Of a stretch of DNA of 27,208 nt, positions 1 through 8,087 are shown piece after piece (the first letter of the stretch is position 1; the number at the start of each line of letters is the position of its first letter). The position numbers and the translations under genes are program-made. The notes under the pieces were generated by a model, which saw only the letters and a list, made by a program, of their open reading frames with translations, had not been told where the DNA came from and made no database searches. The stretch comes from an uncultured Clostridium sp. (GTDB lineage: Bacteria; Bacillota; Clostridia; Clostridiales; Clostridiaceae), in the NCBI GenBank assembly GCA_946575275.1, contig CAMNZV010000001.1, positions 1 to 27,208 on the forward strand, written 5' to 3'.

Positions 1-170
1 TATATAGCAATAGAATAGGTGGAGAAAATGTAAAAAGGATATTAGTTGCAACAAAGCTGCCAGTTAAATCTTCTGTTATATTAAGAGCAAAGGAGCTTAA
101 GGTAAACCTATTAATTGTAAAAAATTCAATTGAAGAAATAAAAGAAGATATTTTAAAAATATTAAAATAG
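1..170 (+). CDS. 3' end of an unidentified protein (partial)
   Basis: An open frame enters from the left edge (first full codon at 3) and ends at TAG 168-170. About 55 C-terminal residues are visible: a beta-strand-like VKRILVATKLPV, a helix-like SSVILRAKEL, another strand VNLLIV, then a Lys/Glu-rich helix. This alternating pattern looks like the end of an alpha/beta (Rossmann-like) domain, but I do not recognise the family. The stop codon lies inside the left arm of a terminator shared with the convergent psd gene. The frame is supported by its being open to the edge, by Lys/Ile-rich composition like its neighbours, and by the terminator at its end. Confidence 0.6.
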   Translation, partial: YSNRIGGENVKRILVATKLPVKSSVILRAKELKVNLLIVKNSIEEIKEDILKILK

Positions 171-207
171 GAAAGGGATATAATGGATTATCCCCTTCCT
201 ATTTTTT
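164..207. terminator. bidirectional terminator shared by the leftmost gene and psd
   Basis: Arms 164-180 and 189-205 are complementary over 17 positions with one A/C mismatch, around an 8-nt loop. There are T runs on the right (202-207) and A runs on the left (164-167), so the hairpin can work on both strands. It contains the stop codons of both convergent genes (TAG 168-170 on plus; TAA at 188-190 on minus). Confidence 0.8.
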
Positions 208-1066
208 CCCTACAAATTACCTTAGTTTCATAGCCTAATTTAGTTTGTTCTATTATATCACTATCAATTTTAACCTTATCCTTTTCAAAGAATAAGATTG
301 TAGTTGAGCCTCCAAATTTGAAATATCCTTTTTCAGAACCCTTTTTAACCTTTGTATTAGGGGTGTAAGTTTGAATTATTGAACCTACACAGGTTGCACC
401 AACCTCAATATGCAAAATATCTCCAAAATTTTCAGACTTAAATAAGGACCATTCCCTTTTATTTTCAGTAAATAACTTTGGAATTCTATCTAATGCAATT
501 GGATTAACAGAATAGTATTTTCCGTTAATAAAGTTACTTTCTGAGGAAATTCCATTGTCAACAAAGTGAAATCTATGATAATCAGTTGGACATAATCTTA
601 ATATTAAGCATGTTCCATTAATATATTTTTTAGAAATATCATCATTTCCAATTAATTCCAGTAGGGAGTATGTAAGATGCTTAACCTGAACTAAATCATT
701 AATATCTATGTTCTCAAAGGCAAGTAACCTACCATCTCCAGGTGAAATCAAGTGACTTTTATCATTAGAGAATGGACGGGAATCATCCTTAAGCTCTCTT
801 ATAAAAAAATCATTAAAAGAATTGAATTCATTCTTTTTAAATAAGGTCATATCTATATTAAAATCCTTAATAAATTGTGAAACCTTTTTTGAGCTTAATT
901 TGGTATCACAATAATTACCATATAATTTAGAAAATACTTTTCGCTTTATAAGTAATTCAGTAAGTCCTTTTCCTATGGGGGATTCATAGCACCAAGTTAA
1001 GTATTTATCCCCAGCTACCTTTTCTTCAGAATAAGTTTTTGTATCTCTGTTATAAACTTTTATCAT
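188..1066 (-). CDS. psd: phosphatidylserine decarboxylase proenzyme
   Basis: Converts phosphatidylserine to phosphatidylethanolamine plus CO2 at the membrane, using a pyruvoyl group made by self-cleavage. The 292-aa product has the family landmarks: SPGDG with Asp111, the TDYHRFH segment with His164 and His167, and the cleavage motif FGGST with Ser254 as the residue that becomes the pyruvoyl group. In this family the usual processing motif is LGST, and here it reads GGST, a common variation. Cleavage before Ser254 would give a long beta chain and a 39-residue alpha chain. ATG start is preceded by GGAGAGG. It is convergent with the partial gene at the left edge. A possible promoter lies at 1097-1125. 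Length suits a short Gram-positive or type II Psd. Confidence 0.95.
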   Translation of the reverse strand: MIKVYNRDTKTYSEEKVAGDKYLTWCYESPIGKGLTELLIKRKVFSKLYGNYCDTKLSSKKVSQFIKDFNIDMTLFKKNEFNSFNDFFIRELKDDSRPFSNDKSHLISPGDGRLLAFENIDINDLVQVKHLTYSLLELIGNDDISKKYINGTCLILRLCPTDYHRFHFVDNGISSESNFINGKYYSVNPIALDRIPKLFTENKREWSLFKSENFGDILHIEVGATCVGSIIQTYTPNTKVKKGSEKGYFKFGGSTTILFFEKDKVKIDSDIIEQTKLGYETKVICREKIGRG

Positions 1067-1096
1067 AATAACCTCTCCAATTAAATAGTCAATACC

Positions 1097-1125
1097 ATTT
1101 TAGAATAAGTTTTAAATAAAGTAAA
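1097..1125 (-). promoter_or_regulatory. probable promoter of psd
   Basis: Read on the minus strand: TTTACT (1120-1125), a 17-nt spacer and TAAAAT (1097-1102), placed about 30 nt upstream of the psd start codon. Assigned by consensus match only. Confidence 0.5.
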
Positions 1126-1162
1126 GCTAATAGATTTTTTTAATTTCTTCAAAATCATAATA

Positions 1163-1191
1163 TTGACAAGTATATAATATAAATATATAAT
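1163..1191 (+). promoter_or_regulatory. sigma-A-type promoter of the amt leader
   Basis: TTGACA at 1163-1168 and TATAAT at 1186-1191, separated by exactly 17 nt: a perfect consensus match. Transcription would begin near 1198, giving a leader of about 92 nt before the amt start codon. Confidence 0.8.
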
Positions 1192-1213
1192 AAAATTTAT
1201 AAATGAATGCACG

Positions 1214-1269
1214 AAGGCGTGTATGTAAAATAACAATAAGTTATTCTACATACACGCCTTTATTTTTTT
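1214..1269 (+). terminator. intrinsic terminator inside the amt 5' leader (candidate attenuator)
   Basis: A 14-bp perfect stem (1214-1227 with 1247-1260), one A/C mismatch, six more base pairs (1229-1234 with 1240-1245) and a 5-nt loop, followed by a T tract (1263-1269). It sits after the amt promoter and before the amt ribosome binding site (AGGGAGGG, 1276-1283), so it should stop amt transcription unless antagonised. I see no riboswitch or complete antiterminator, and the transcript before the stem is only about 16 nt. Confidence 0.8.
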
Positions 1270-1289
1270 AAAAAAAGGGAGGGATTATT

Positions 1290-2942
1290 ATGTATTCATC
1301 AGTAGACACAATATGGACATTATTAGGAGCAGTTTTAGTATTTTTTATGCAAGCAGGTTTTGCAATGGTAGAAACCGGTTTTACAAGGGCTAAAAACGCA
1401 GGAAACATTATAATGAAGAATTTAATGGATTTTGCAATTGGTACAGTAATATTTTGGATAGTAGGTTTCGGTCTTATGTTTGGAACAGATAATTTGGGGT
1501 TGATAGGAACACCAGATTTTCTTGTACAAGGGGACTATTCTACAACAATACCAACATATGTATTTTTAATATTTCAGACAGTTTTTTGTGCAACAGCAGC
1601 GACAATTGTTTCAGGTGCAATGGCAGAAAGAACAAAATTTATATCATATATAATTTATTCAGCTGTAATTAGTGCAGTGATATATCCAGTATCTGGACAT
1701 TGGATTTGGGGTGGAGGATGGCTTTCACAGCTAGGATTTCATGATTTTGCCGGTTCTACAGCAGTTCATATGGTTGGTGGTGTTGCAGCATTCATAGGTG
1801 CTATGATTCTTGGACCACGTATTGGGAAGTATGATAAAAAAGGAAAGTCAAAAGCTATACCGGGACATAGTTTAACATTAGGAGCACTAGGAGTATTTAT
1901 TTTATGGTTTTGTTGGTTTGGTTTTAATGGTGCATCAACAGTTTCGGCAACAGGGGATGAATCATTATTATCAATGGGAAGCATATTTATTAACACTAAC
2001 TTAGCAGCTGCAACAGCAACAATTGGTGTAATGATAATTACTTGGGTAAGATATAAAAAGCCAGATGTATCAATGACTTTAAATGGATCATTAGCAGGTC
2101 TTGTAGCAATTACAGCAGGATGTGATACGGTTTCAGCAGGGGGAGCATTTTTTATAGGGTTAATAGCATCTTTTGTTGTAGTATTTGGTATAGAATTTAT
2201 TGATAAGATACTTAAAGTTGATGATCCAGTTGGTGCAATTGGAGTACATGGATTGTGTGGTGCAACTGGGACAATCCTAGTAGGATTATTTTCAACAAGT
2301 GAGGGTTTATTCTATGGTTATGGAGCAAAGGCATTAGGAATTCAAACTTTAGGAGTACTAGCAGTAATGGCTTGGGTTGCAATTACAATGTTTATTGTAT
2401 TCTCAATTATTAAGGCTACAATAGGATTAAGAGTAGATAAAGAAGAGGAAATTGCAGGTCTTGATATTGTTGAACATGGTATACAAAGTAGTTACAGTGG
2501 ATTTGTGTTCCAAGGATCACCGGAAACAAATATGATAACATCATCACAGGATACAATACCGGTAGAAATAGAAAAGAGCGACTCAAAAACTGATGGCAAC
2601 ATTAGGAAGGTTACAGTTGTGATGAATCAATCTAAATTTGATATATTCAAAAGTACAATGGAGAGTATTGGAATAAGTGGAATGACTGTTATTTCAGCAC
2701 AGGGATGTGGTATGCAAAAGGGAAATACAGAATATTATAGGGGTATTGAAGTTGAAATGCAATTGTTACCTAAGATAATGGTAGAAATAATAATAGCAGA
2801 GGTACCATTAAAATTGGTAATAGAAACCATTAAAAAGGTTCTTTATACTGGCAAGATTGGCGATGGTAAAATATTTGTATACAACGTTGAAAATGCAATA
2901 AAAATTAGAACTGGTGAAGAAGGATATGATGCAATAAAATAA
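1290..2942 (+). CDS. amt: ammonium transporter fused to a C-terminal PII signal domain
   Basis: Residues 1-395 are an Amt/Mep/Rh ammonium channel: multiple hydrophobic segments, the twin pore histidines His160 (AVHMVGG) and His320 (GVHGLCG), and FGFNGAS near 211. A polar linker at about 396-436 leads to a full GlnB/GlnK-type PII domain (437-550) with the B-loop TGKIGDGKIFV (520-530) and C-terminal RTGEEGYDAI (540-549). PII proteins bind ATP/ADP and 2-oxoglutarate and block the Amt pore through the T-loop, so covalent fusion would give the channel its own nitrogen sensor. The T-loop reads QKGNTEYYRGIEV: the position equivalent to E. coli GlnB Tyr51, the uridylylation site, is Val488. Tyr482 and Tyr483 (equivalent to 45 and 46) remain. 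The ATG start is supported by AGGGAGGG just upstream. Expression probably passes through the leader terminator at 1214-1269. Confidence 0.95.
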   Translation: MYSSVDTIWTLLGAVLVFFMQAGFAMVETGFTRAKNAGNIIMKNLMDFAIGTVIFWIVGFGLMFGTDNLGLIGTPDFLVQGDYSTTIPTYVFLIFQTVFCATAATIVSGAMAERTKFISYIIYSAVISAVIYPVSGHWIWGGGWLSQLGFHDFAGSTAVHMVGGVAAFIGAMILGPRIGKYDKKGKSKAIPGHSLTLGALGVFILWFCWFGFNGASTVSATGDESLLSMGSIFINTNLAAATATIGVMIITWVRYKKPDVSMTLNGSLAGLVAITAGCDTVSAGGAFFIGLIASFVVVFGIEFIDKILKVDDPVGAIGVHGLCGATGTILVGLFSTSEGLFYGYGAKALGIQTLGVLAVMAWVAITMFIVFSIIKATIGLRVDKEEEIAGLDIVEHGIQSSYSGFVFQGSPETNMITSSQDTIPVEIEKSDSKTDGNIRKVTVVMNQSKFDIFKSTMESIGISGMTVISAQGCGMQKGNTEYYRGIEVEMQLLPKIMVEIIIAEVPLKLVIETIKKVLYTGKIGDGKIFVYNVENAIKIRTGEEGYDAIK

Positions 2943-2965
2943 TTGTGTAAATTAATTATTAAAAT

Positions 2966-3020
2966 AAATAAGAAAGTACCAATACTGAAGTTATTATTTA
3001 GTATTGGTACTTTCTTATTT
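2966..3020. terminator. bidirectional terminator between amt and the ABC-F gene
   Basis: Arms 2966-2986 and 3000-3020 form a perfect 21-bp stem with a 13-nt loop, with AT runs at both feet. It lies between convergent genes and can serve both. Confidence 0.85.
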
Positions 3021-3036
3021 TAATTAAAATATATAT

Positions 3037-4626
3037 TTATTTTTGTGATAATTCTAAGTATTCATCAAAGGTCATTGTTCTATCTACAATAGTACCATCA
3101 TCTTTAATATCAATAATTCTATTTGCAATTGTTTGTATAAATTGATGGTCGTGTGATGCAAATAATAAGTTGCTGTTAAAGTCTCTTAAACCATTATTTA
3201 CAGCTGTAATTGATTCTAAGTCTAAGTGATTTGTAGGTTGATCTAGCATAAGAACATTTGCATTAGATAGCATCATTTTTGAAAGCATACATCTAACCTT
3301 TTCTCCTCCAGATAATACATTAGCTTCTTTTAGAGCTTCTTCACCTGAAAATAACATTCTTCCAAGGAAGCCACGAATATAGCTTTCTGATTTTTCTTCA
3401 GAGAATTGTCTAAGCCAATCTACTAATGAAAGATTACAATCATTAAAGAATTTAGAGTTATCATTTGGGAAATATGAAGTTGTTATAGTAATACCCCATT
3501 TGAATTCACCACTATCTGGCTTAAGTTCACCTGATAATATTTTAAATAAACTAGTAACTGCAATTTCGTTACCAATTAGGGCTATTTTTTCATCTTTATT
3601 AACCATAAAGCTAATATTATCTAATATCTTAACTCCATCTACAGTTAAAGATAGGTCTTTTACTGTTAAAATATCATTTCCAACTTCTCTTTCAGGTTTA
3701 AATCCAACAAAAGGATATCTTCTACTTGATGGTTGTATATCATCTAGTGTTATTTTATCTAAAAGTTTTTTACGAGAAGTAGCCTGTTTAGATTTAGAAG
3801 CATTAGCACTAAATCTTGCTATAAAGTCTTGTAATTCCTTCATTTTTTCTTCTTTTTTCTTATTTTGATCCTTTGATAATTGTAGAGCTAGTTGACTTGA
3901 TTCATACCAGAAATCATAGTTACCAACATATAATTTGATTTTACCAAAGTCAACATCAGCCATTTGTGTACATACTGTATTTAAAAAGTGTCTATCATGG
4001 GATACAACAATTACAGTACCTTCAAAGTTAATTAAAAAATCTTCAAGCCAGTTAACTGATTTTAAATCAAGGTGGTTTGTAGGTTCATCTAGAACTAATA
4101 TTCCAGGGTTACCAAACAATGCTTGAGCTAAAAGAACTTTTACCTTTTCAGAACCAGTTAGGTCAGAAACCTTCTTTTCATGATTTTCAGTACCTATGCC
4201 TAGGCCTTGTAATAGTGAAGAGGCTTCAGATTCAGCTTCCCATCCATTTAAGTCTGCAAATTCACCTTCAAGTTCAGAGGCTTTAATTCCATCTTCATCA
4301 GAGAAGTCTGCCTTAGCATATAGTTCATCTTTTTCTTTCATTATAGAATAAAGTCTTTCATTACCCATAATTACAGTTTCAAGAACCTGAAAATCATCAT
4401 AATGATTGTGATCCTGTTTTAAAACAGACATTCTAGTATTAGGTGCAATAGTTACTTCACCAGTATTAGGTTCAACTTCTCCAGATAATATTTTTAAAAA
4501 TGTACTTTTGCCGGCACCATTTGCACCAATTACACCATAACAATTTCCTGGTGTGAATTTTATGTTTACGTCCTCAAATAATTTACGCCCGCCGTATCTT
4601 AAGCTTACATTTGATACAGTTATCAA
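3037..4626 (-). CDS. ABC-F family ATPase, YbiT/YkpA-like, with one degenerate ATP site
   Basis: Soluble protein of 529 aa with two ABC ATPase domains and no membrane segments, as in ABC-F translation factors that act at the ribosomal E site. NBD1 has Walker A GANGAGKST (34-42), signature LTGSE (156-160), Walker B ending LDE181 and switch His210. The Lys/Glu-rich linker at about 242-300 matches the P-site tRNA interaction motif region. NBD2 has a broken Walker A (IGNEIAVTS, 351-359, no GKS/T), an intact signature LSGGE (438-442), Walker B LDQ463 with Gln in place of the catalytic Glu, and His492. The composite site of Walker A1 plus signature 2 is intact, while the partner site is degenerate in all three elements. 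The length and layout match E. coli YbiT (about 530 aa). Start is TTG at 4624-4626, chosen because GAGGGAA lies at proper distance and no in-frame ATG fits. This could be a housekeeping factor; nothing here shows an antibiotic-resistance role. Confidence 0.9.
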   Translation of the reverse strand: MITVSNVSLRYGGRKLFEDVNIKFTPGNCYGVIGANGAGKSTFLKILSGEVEPNTGEVTIAPNTRMSVLKQDHNHYDDFQVLETVIMGNERLYSIMKEKDELYAKADFSDEDGIKASELEGEFADLNGWEAESEASSLLQGLGIGTENHEKKVSDLTGSEKVKVLLAQALFGNPGILVLDEPTNHLDLKSVNWLEDFLINFEGTVIVVSHDRHFLNTVCTQMADVDFGKIKLYVGNYDFWYESSQLALQLSKDQNKKKEEKMKELQDFIARFSANASKSKQATSRKKLLDKITLDDIQPSSRRYPFVGFKPEREVGNDILTVKDLSLTVDGVKILDNISFMVNKDEKIALIGNEIAVTSLFKILSGELKPDSGEFKWGITITTSYFPNDNSKFFNDCNLSLVDWLRQFSEEKSESYIRGFLGRMLFSGEEALKEANVLSGGEKVRCMLSKMMLSNANVLMLDQPTNHLDLESITAVNNGLRDFNSNLLFASHDHQFIQTIANRIIDIKDDGTIVDRTMTFDEYLELSQK

Positions 4627-4760
4627 TATAATTCCCTCATTTCTTTAGATATTCATTGCATTATTATATCATAGATATTGATTAGAGAAAGTACAATTAT
4701 GATATAATTATATAAAATAAAGTTAAATGTTAATTAAGGTGACAATGTTGGAGGAATATA

Positions 4761-5234
4761 ATGGAAGAAAAAACAAATGTAATGAGAATTTTAGATAAAA
4801 AAAAGATTTCTTATAAAAAATATACGTATATAGATACAGATGCAGTAAGTGGAATTGAAGTTGCAACTGTTTTGAATCAAAATCCAAAGCAAGTATATAA
4901 AACTCTTGTAACTATAGGGAAAAGTAAAAATTATTTTGTTTTTGTTATACCTGTTGAAAAGGAACTTGATTTAAAAAAGGCTGCTAAAAGTGTAGGAGAG
5001 AAATCTGTTGAAATGCTAAAGCTAAAGGATTTACTTCCTACAACTGGATATATACATGGTGGATGCTCACCAATAGGAATGAAAAAAAGTTTTACTACCG
5101 TTATTGATAATTCAGTAGAAAGCATTGAAACAATTATTTTTAGTGCAGGTAAAGTTGGGTATCAGGTAGAATTAAAGGTAGATGACTTAAATAATGTAAT
5201 TAGATTTCAAACTGCAGATATTACAGAAAAATAA
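4761..5234 (+). CDS. ybaK: YbaK/EbsC-type Cys-tRNA(Pro) deacylase
   Basis: A 157-aa protein of the YbaK/aminoacyl-tRNA editing family, which hydrolyses Cys mischarged on tRNA-Pro in trans. Visible landmarks are the conserved Lys47 in KQVYKTLV and the loop GGCSPIGMKK (100-109), matching the family GGxSPxGxKK motif. The length equals the usual one. It is preceded by TTGGAGG-like ribosome binding bases (4750-4756) and by a TATAAT at 4703-4708, with no good -35 at 17 nt. It stands alone, divergent from the ABC-F gene. Confidence 0.9.
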   Translation: MEEKTNVMRILDKKKISYKKYTYIDTDAVSGIEVATVLNQNPKQVYKTLVTIGKSKNYFVFVIPVEKELDLKKAAKSVGEKSVEMLKLKDLLPTTGYIHGGCSPIGMKKSFTTVIDNSVESIETIIFSAGKVGYQVELKVDDLNNVIRFQTADITEK

Positions 5235-5237
5235 AAT

Positions 5238-5288
5238 AAGCTATACCATTATTCTAATGAAAGAACTACTATAATGGTATAGCTTTAC
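5238..5288 (+). terminator. hairpin downstream of ybaK, probable terminator
   Basis: Arms 5238-5251 and 5272-5285 form a perfect 14-bp stem. The loop is long (20 nt) and the T run after it is short, so termination may be weak. Confidence 0.55.
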
Positions 5289-5301
5289 AGTATTAAATTA
5301 T

Positions 5302-6248
5302 GGCTCTGTTAAAGAATAATGTTGAAAATTGATTATTTGTTGTAAAATAGGTTATAATAAGACTATATAAAGGATTAAGGAGGTCTTATCATGCCAAACA
5401 TAGAGTCAGTAAAAAGAGATATTCAGGCTTTAGGAAAATCAGGACAGGAAGCAATTTTTAAATATCTTGAAGAAGTTGTTGTATTAGGTTCGTTTGCAAC
5501 AGAAGTTACAAATGAAGTAAAGGAAAACAGATTTTCAAAGGGGAAGGTCTGTCCTTATTGTGGGCATGATGAAATTTCGAGAAATGGAAAATACAATGGA
5601 AATCAATGATATATCTGTAAATCCTGTCAAAAGACTTTTACTGACTTTACACGTTCTCCACATTATAATAGCAAGAAAGATATTAAAAAGTGGATACTCT
5701 ATGCTAAATGTATGATAAATGGCTATTCAATACGAAAATGTGCAAAGATAGTTGAAATTAGTATACCTACATCATTTTATTGGAGGCACAAAATTTTAGA
5801 CGCTATCAGAACATATATGGGAGTTGGAAATGTTGTTACTGAACTTTTGTGTAAAGGAAGAATGAAACATACAGATTTGGAAAGGCTTTTTAAAGACAGA
5901 ATTGATGATGAAGCAATTTTCTGTACAGACTCGCATAAGAGTTATATTAAATTTGCACAAAATTTAGATATTGAATTACAACAAATCAAGCGTGGTAAGC
6001 ATAAGGAAGGTATATATCATATACAACACATTAACGCATTTCATAGCAAACTAAAGAAATGGATGGATAATTTTAATGGTGTTGCAACTAAATATCTTGC
6101 TAATTATATGTATTGGTTTAAATGGTTAGAAGTCTTTAATACAGAGAAAGATACTGTTAAGAGTAAAAATTTATTAATACAATCTCATACTTGTCATTCT
6201 GATACTAAATTGAAGGATTTTAGATTTAGAGAGGCAATTTATATATAG
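5302..6248 (+). mobile_element. remnant of an IS1595-like insertion sequence
   Basis: The element appears to begin with GGCTCTGTTAAAG at 5302, immediately upstream of a promoter (TTGATT 5329-5334, TATAAT 5353-5358) and the broken transposase gene. I could not find the complementary right-hand inverted repeat between 6248 and 6360, so the right boundary is given as the end of the coding remnant. No target-site duplication is visible. The left boundary is inferred. Confidence 0.65.
5391..6248 (+). pseudogene. IS1595-like transposase, broken by a stop codon and an internal deletion
   Basis: Starts at ATG 5391 after AAGGAGG. Codons 1-72 include the first half of a zinc ribbon (CPYCGH). An in-frame TGA at 5607-5609 interrupts it, and the same frame continues with the second half (YICKSCQKTF) and helical DNA-binding sequence (KKWILYAKCMINGYSIRKC). 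TGA probably arose from CGA (Arg). After RTYMGVGNV the frame jumps directly to VTELLCKGRMKH, skipping the region that in this family carries the first catalytic Asp (VDET-type motif), some 60-80 residues. The second Asp (FCTDSHKSY) and the Asn of the DDN triad (HIQHINAFHSKL) survive, as does a normal-looking C-terminus. With one catalytic Asp lost and an early stop, it should be inactive. Confidence 0.9.
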
Positions 6249-6358
6249 TCATACTAAATATTTGAATATTTGCAGTTATGTAGTATATAATTAAACAAAT
6301 GGACAATAGTAATTTATGGCGAAGTAAAAATTATTAGTATGAATGGTGGTGGAATAAT

Positions 6359-6916
6359 TTGGAACAAATGCTGTTTGAAACAAGAACAGATTTTAGAAAT
6401 TGGCTAAATGATAATTGCTCCACAAACAGTGGTATTTGGCTTGAGTTCAGTAAAAGTGTAAGTATTAAAACTCTTAAGGCTAGTGAAGCTCTGGAAGAAG
6501 CGTTGTGTTTTGGGTGGATTGATGGTCAAATGCAAAGTATAGATGAAACGAAGTATTTAAAATATTTTTCATCAAGAAGAAAAGGAAGTAAGTGGTCAGG
6601 AAAAAATAAAAGTCTTGTAAAAGTACTTGAAGCTAAAGGTCTAATGACTGATTTTGGACGAGCTAAGATTGAAGAAGCAAAGAAAAATGGGATGTGGGAT
6701 GCACCTAAACCTGAACCTATAACGGATAATCAAGTGCAAATGTTAGCAGAGTTAATAAAAGATATTGAACCAGCGTACACAAATTTTAATTCTATGTCTC
6801 CTTCTGTTAGAAGAAATTATACAGGATTGTATTTTGATGCTAAATCTGATGATGCAAAAAAGAGAAGACTTGAAAAAATTATAGGTAGACTCAATTTAAA
6901 TTTAAGACCAATGTAG
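6359..6916 (+). CDS. YdeI/OmdA-like (OmpD-associated family) protein
   Basis: A 185-aa soluble protein matching the YdeI/OmpD-associated family by the segments EEALCFGWIDGQ, YFSSRRKGSKWSGKN and the C-terminal Lys/Arg-rich KKRRLEKII. Members occur widely in bacteria and their biochemical role is not established. Start is TTG at 6359, after GGTGGTGG at good distance; an ATG three codons later (6368) is the alternative. The next gene follows after 11 nt, so the two are probably cotranscribed. The 110 nt between the IS remnant and this gene holds nothing else I can identify. Confidence 0.8.
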   Translation: MEQMLFETRTDFRNWLNDNCSTNSGIWLEFSKSVSIKTLKASEALEEALCFGWIDGQMQSIDETKYLKYFSSRRKGSKWSGKNKSLVKVLEAKGLMTDFGRAKIEEAKKNGMWDAPKPEPITDNQVQMLAELIKDIEPAYTNFNSMSPSVRRNYTGLYFDAKSDDAKKRRLEKIIGRLNLNLRPM

Positions 6917-6927
6917 GAGGAAAGTTG

Positions 6928-7275
6928 ATGGAATACATATCATATTGTGGCTTATTATGTAACGATTGCCCCGTTTATATTGCAACTAAAAATAATGATG
7001 GTGAAATGAAAGCAAAACTTGCCGTAGACTATTCAAACGAGAATTGTAAATTTGAGCAAGCAGACATGAACTGTGAAGGTTGCTTTTCAATAAAAAATAG
7101 CGATAGTAAAATGTGTGGTGCTTGTAAAATCAGAAACTGTGCTGAAGTAAAGAACTATCAAAAGAACTGCGGAAATTGTCCAGATTATCCATGCGACATA
7201 ATAGAGGAGTTTTGTTCTGCTGATTGCGAGAACAGAGCAAGACTAGATAATATAGCAAGTGGAAAGCAATCATAA
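6928..7275 (+). CDS. Cys-rich DUF3795 protein
   Basis: 115 residues with 14 cysteines, many in paired CxxC arrangements (CNDC, CEGC, CGAC, CGNC), starting with the SYCGLLCNDC motif typical of DUF3795. Such spacing suggests several metal sites (zinc or iron-sulfur); this is inferred from the pattern and the function is unknown. I place the start at ATG 6928 and not at the TTG just before it, because AGGAGG at 6915-6920 is then 7 nt away. The ribosome binding site overlaps the stop of the YdeI-like gene, so translation is probably coupled. Confidence 0.8.
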   Translation: MEYISYCGLLCNDCPVYIATKNNDGEMKAKLAVDYSNENCKFEQADMNCEGCFSIKNSDSKMCGACKIRNCAEVKNYQKNCGNCPDYPCDIIEEFCSADCENRARLDNIASGKQS

Positions 7276-7314
7276 CTCTCGACTTGTTTATGACACAACA
7301 TTCTTAAATGGTGA

Positions 7315-7348
7315 AATAATGGAACTCCTTTTCAAGAGTTCCATTATT
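7315..7348. terminator. hairpin between convergent DUF3795 and hemolysin III genes
   Basis: Arms 7315-7327 and 7336-7348 form a perfect 13-bp stem with an 8-nt loop. The T run on either side is modest. Its position between two 3' ends supports a terminator role. Confidence 0.6.
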
Positions 7349-7384
7349 ATAGGCTATATTATCAACACTATTCATTAACATAGC

Positions 7385-8032
7385 CTAAATTATATATAAG
7401 TAAACAGATATAAAATGACACAGTGTACCAAGCATTATAAACAAATGGAATATTTCATGAGAACCAAATACTCCTATTTTTATCTTATCTTTTTTTAGTG
7501 CATATATTACCCCACCTATTGTATACATTACCCCACCAAGGAATAATAAAATTACACCCATAGGATCTATTACCTTTGATATAGGATATACTGCAAAAAC
7601 TGCAAACCATCCTACAATAATATAAATAGTACTACTTAACCATCTAGGACAAGTAACCCATAATAATTTAAATATGATACCTATTGCAGATGTTATAGAT
7701 ACTGTTGCAAAAAGTATATAGCCAACCTTATTATTAAGAGCTACTAAACAATATGGAGCATAAGATCCCGTAATTAATATAAAAATCATTGAATGGTCTA
7801 ATCTTTTTAGTGCCATAATGACTTTAGGATTTGCAATAACTGAATGGTAAGTGGATGAGGCACTATATAATAAAATCATTCCTATTCCAAAAGACAGTAT
7901 TGCAATCAGTTCTTGTGTTGAGCCATTATTACCATTTACCTTTAAAATCATTGCAATTAAAGCTAATATTGATAAAAGTGCTCCTATTAAATGTGTTATA
8001 CCATTAACTGGTTCTCTTATATACTTTGTCAT
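7385..8032 (-). CDS. hemolysin III / PAQR-family membrane protein
   Basis: A 215-aa integral membrane protein with about seven hydrophobic segments. Family signatures are visible: SASSTYHS with His63, RLDHSMIF with Asp79, and the last-helix motif GSHEIFHLFIMLGTLCHF with His192, His196 and His206, the probable zinc ligands of the PAQR fold. The hemolysin name comes from a Bacillus cereus homologue; a haemolytic role should not be assumed. Start ATG is preceded by AGGAGG. A promoter lies at 8088-8116 and a perfect 23-nt palindrome lies in the 5' leader. It is divergent from the DUF1836 gene. Confidence 0.9.
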   Translation of the reverse strand: MTKYIREPVNGITHLIGALLSILALIAMILKVNGNNGSTQELIAILSFGIGMILLYSASSTYHSVIANPKVIMALKRLDHSMIFILITGSYAPYCLVALNNKVGYILFATVSITSAIGIIFKLLWVTCPRWLSSTIYIIVGWFAVFAVYPISKVIDPMGVILLFLGGVMYTIGGVIYALKKDKIKIGVFGSHEIFHLFIMLGTLCHFISVYLYII

Positions 8033-8051
8033 AACAACCTCCTGAATATGT

Positions 8052-8074
8052 CATATAGTTTTTAAAACTATATG
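8052..8074. repeat. perfect 23-nt palindrome in the hemolysin III leader
   Basis: An 11-bp inverted repeat around a single centre base, at about +7 to +29 from the predicted minus-strand start site. Its core GTTTTTAAAACTATAT (8058-8073) recurs exactly at 8182-8197 downstream of the opposite promoter. It may be an operator, or an RNA hairpin in the leader. Confidence 0.7.
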
Positions 8075-8087
8075 TTACTATATTAGA

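Noticed and set aside
7385..8032. Calling the hemolysin III-like gene a virulence factor
   Set aside because: PAQR/hemolysin III homologues are common in harmless bacteria, and nothing in the neighbourhood supports a toxin role.
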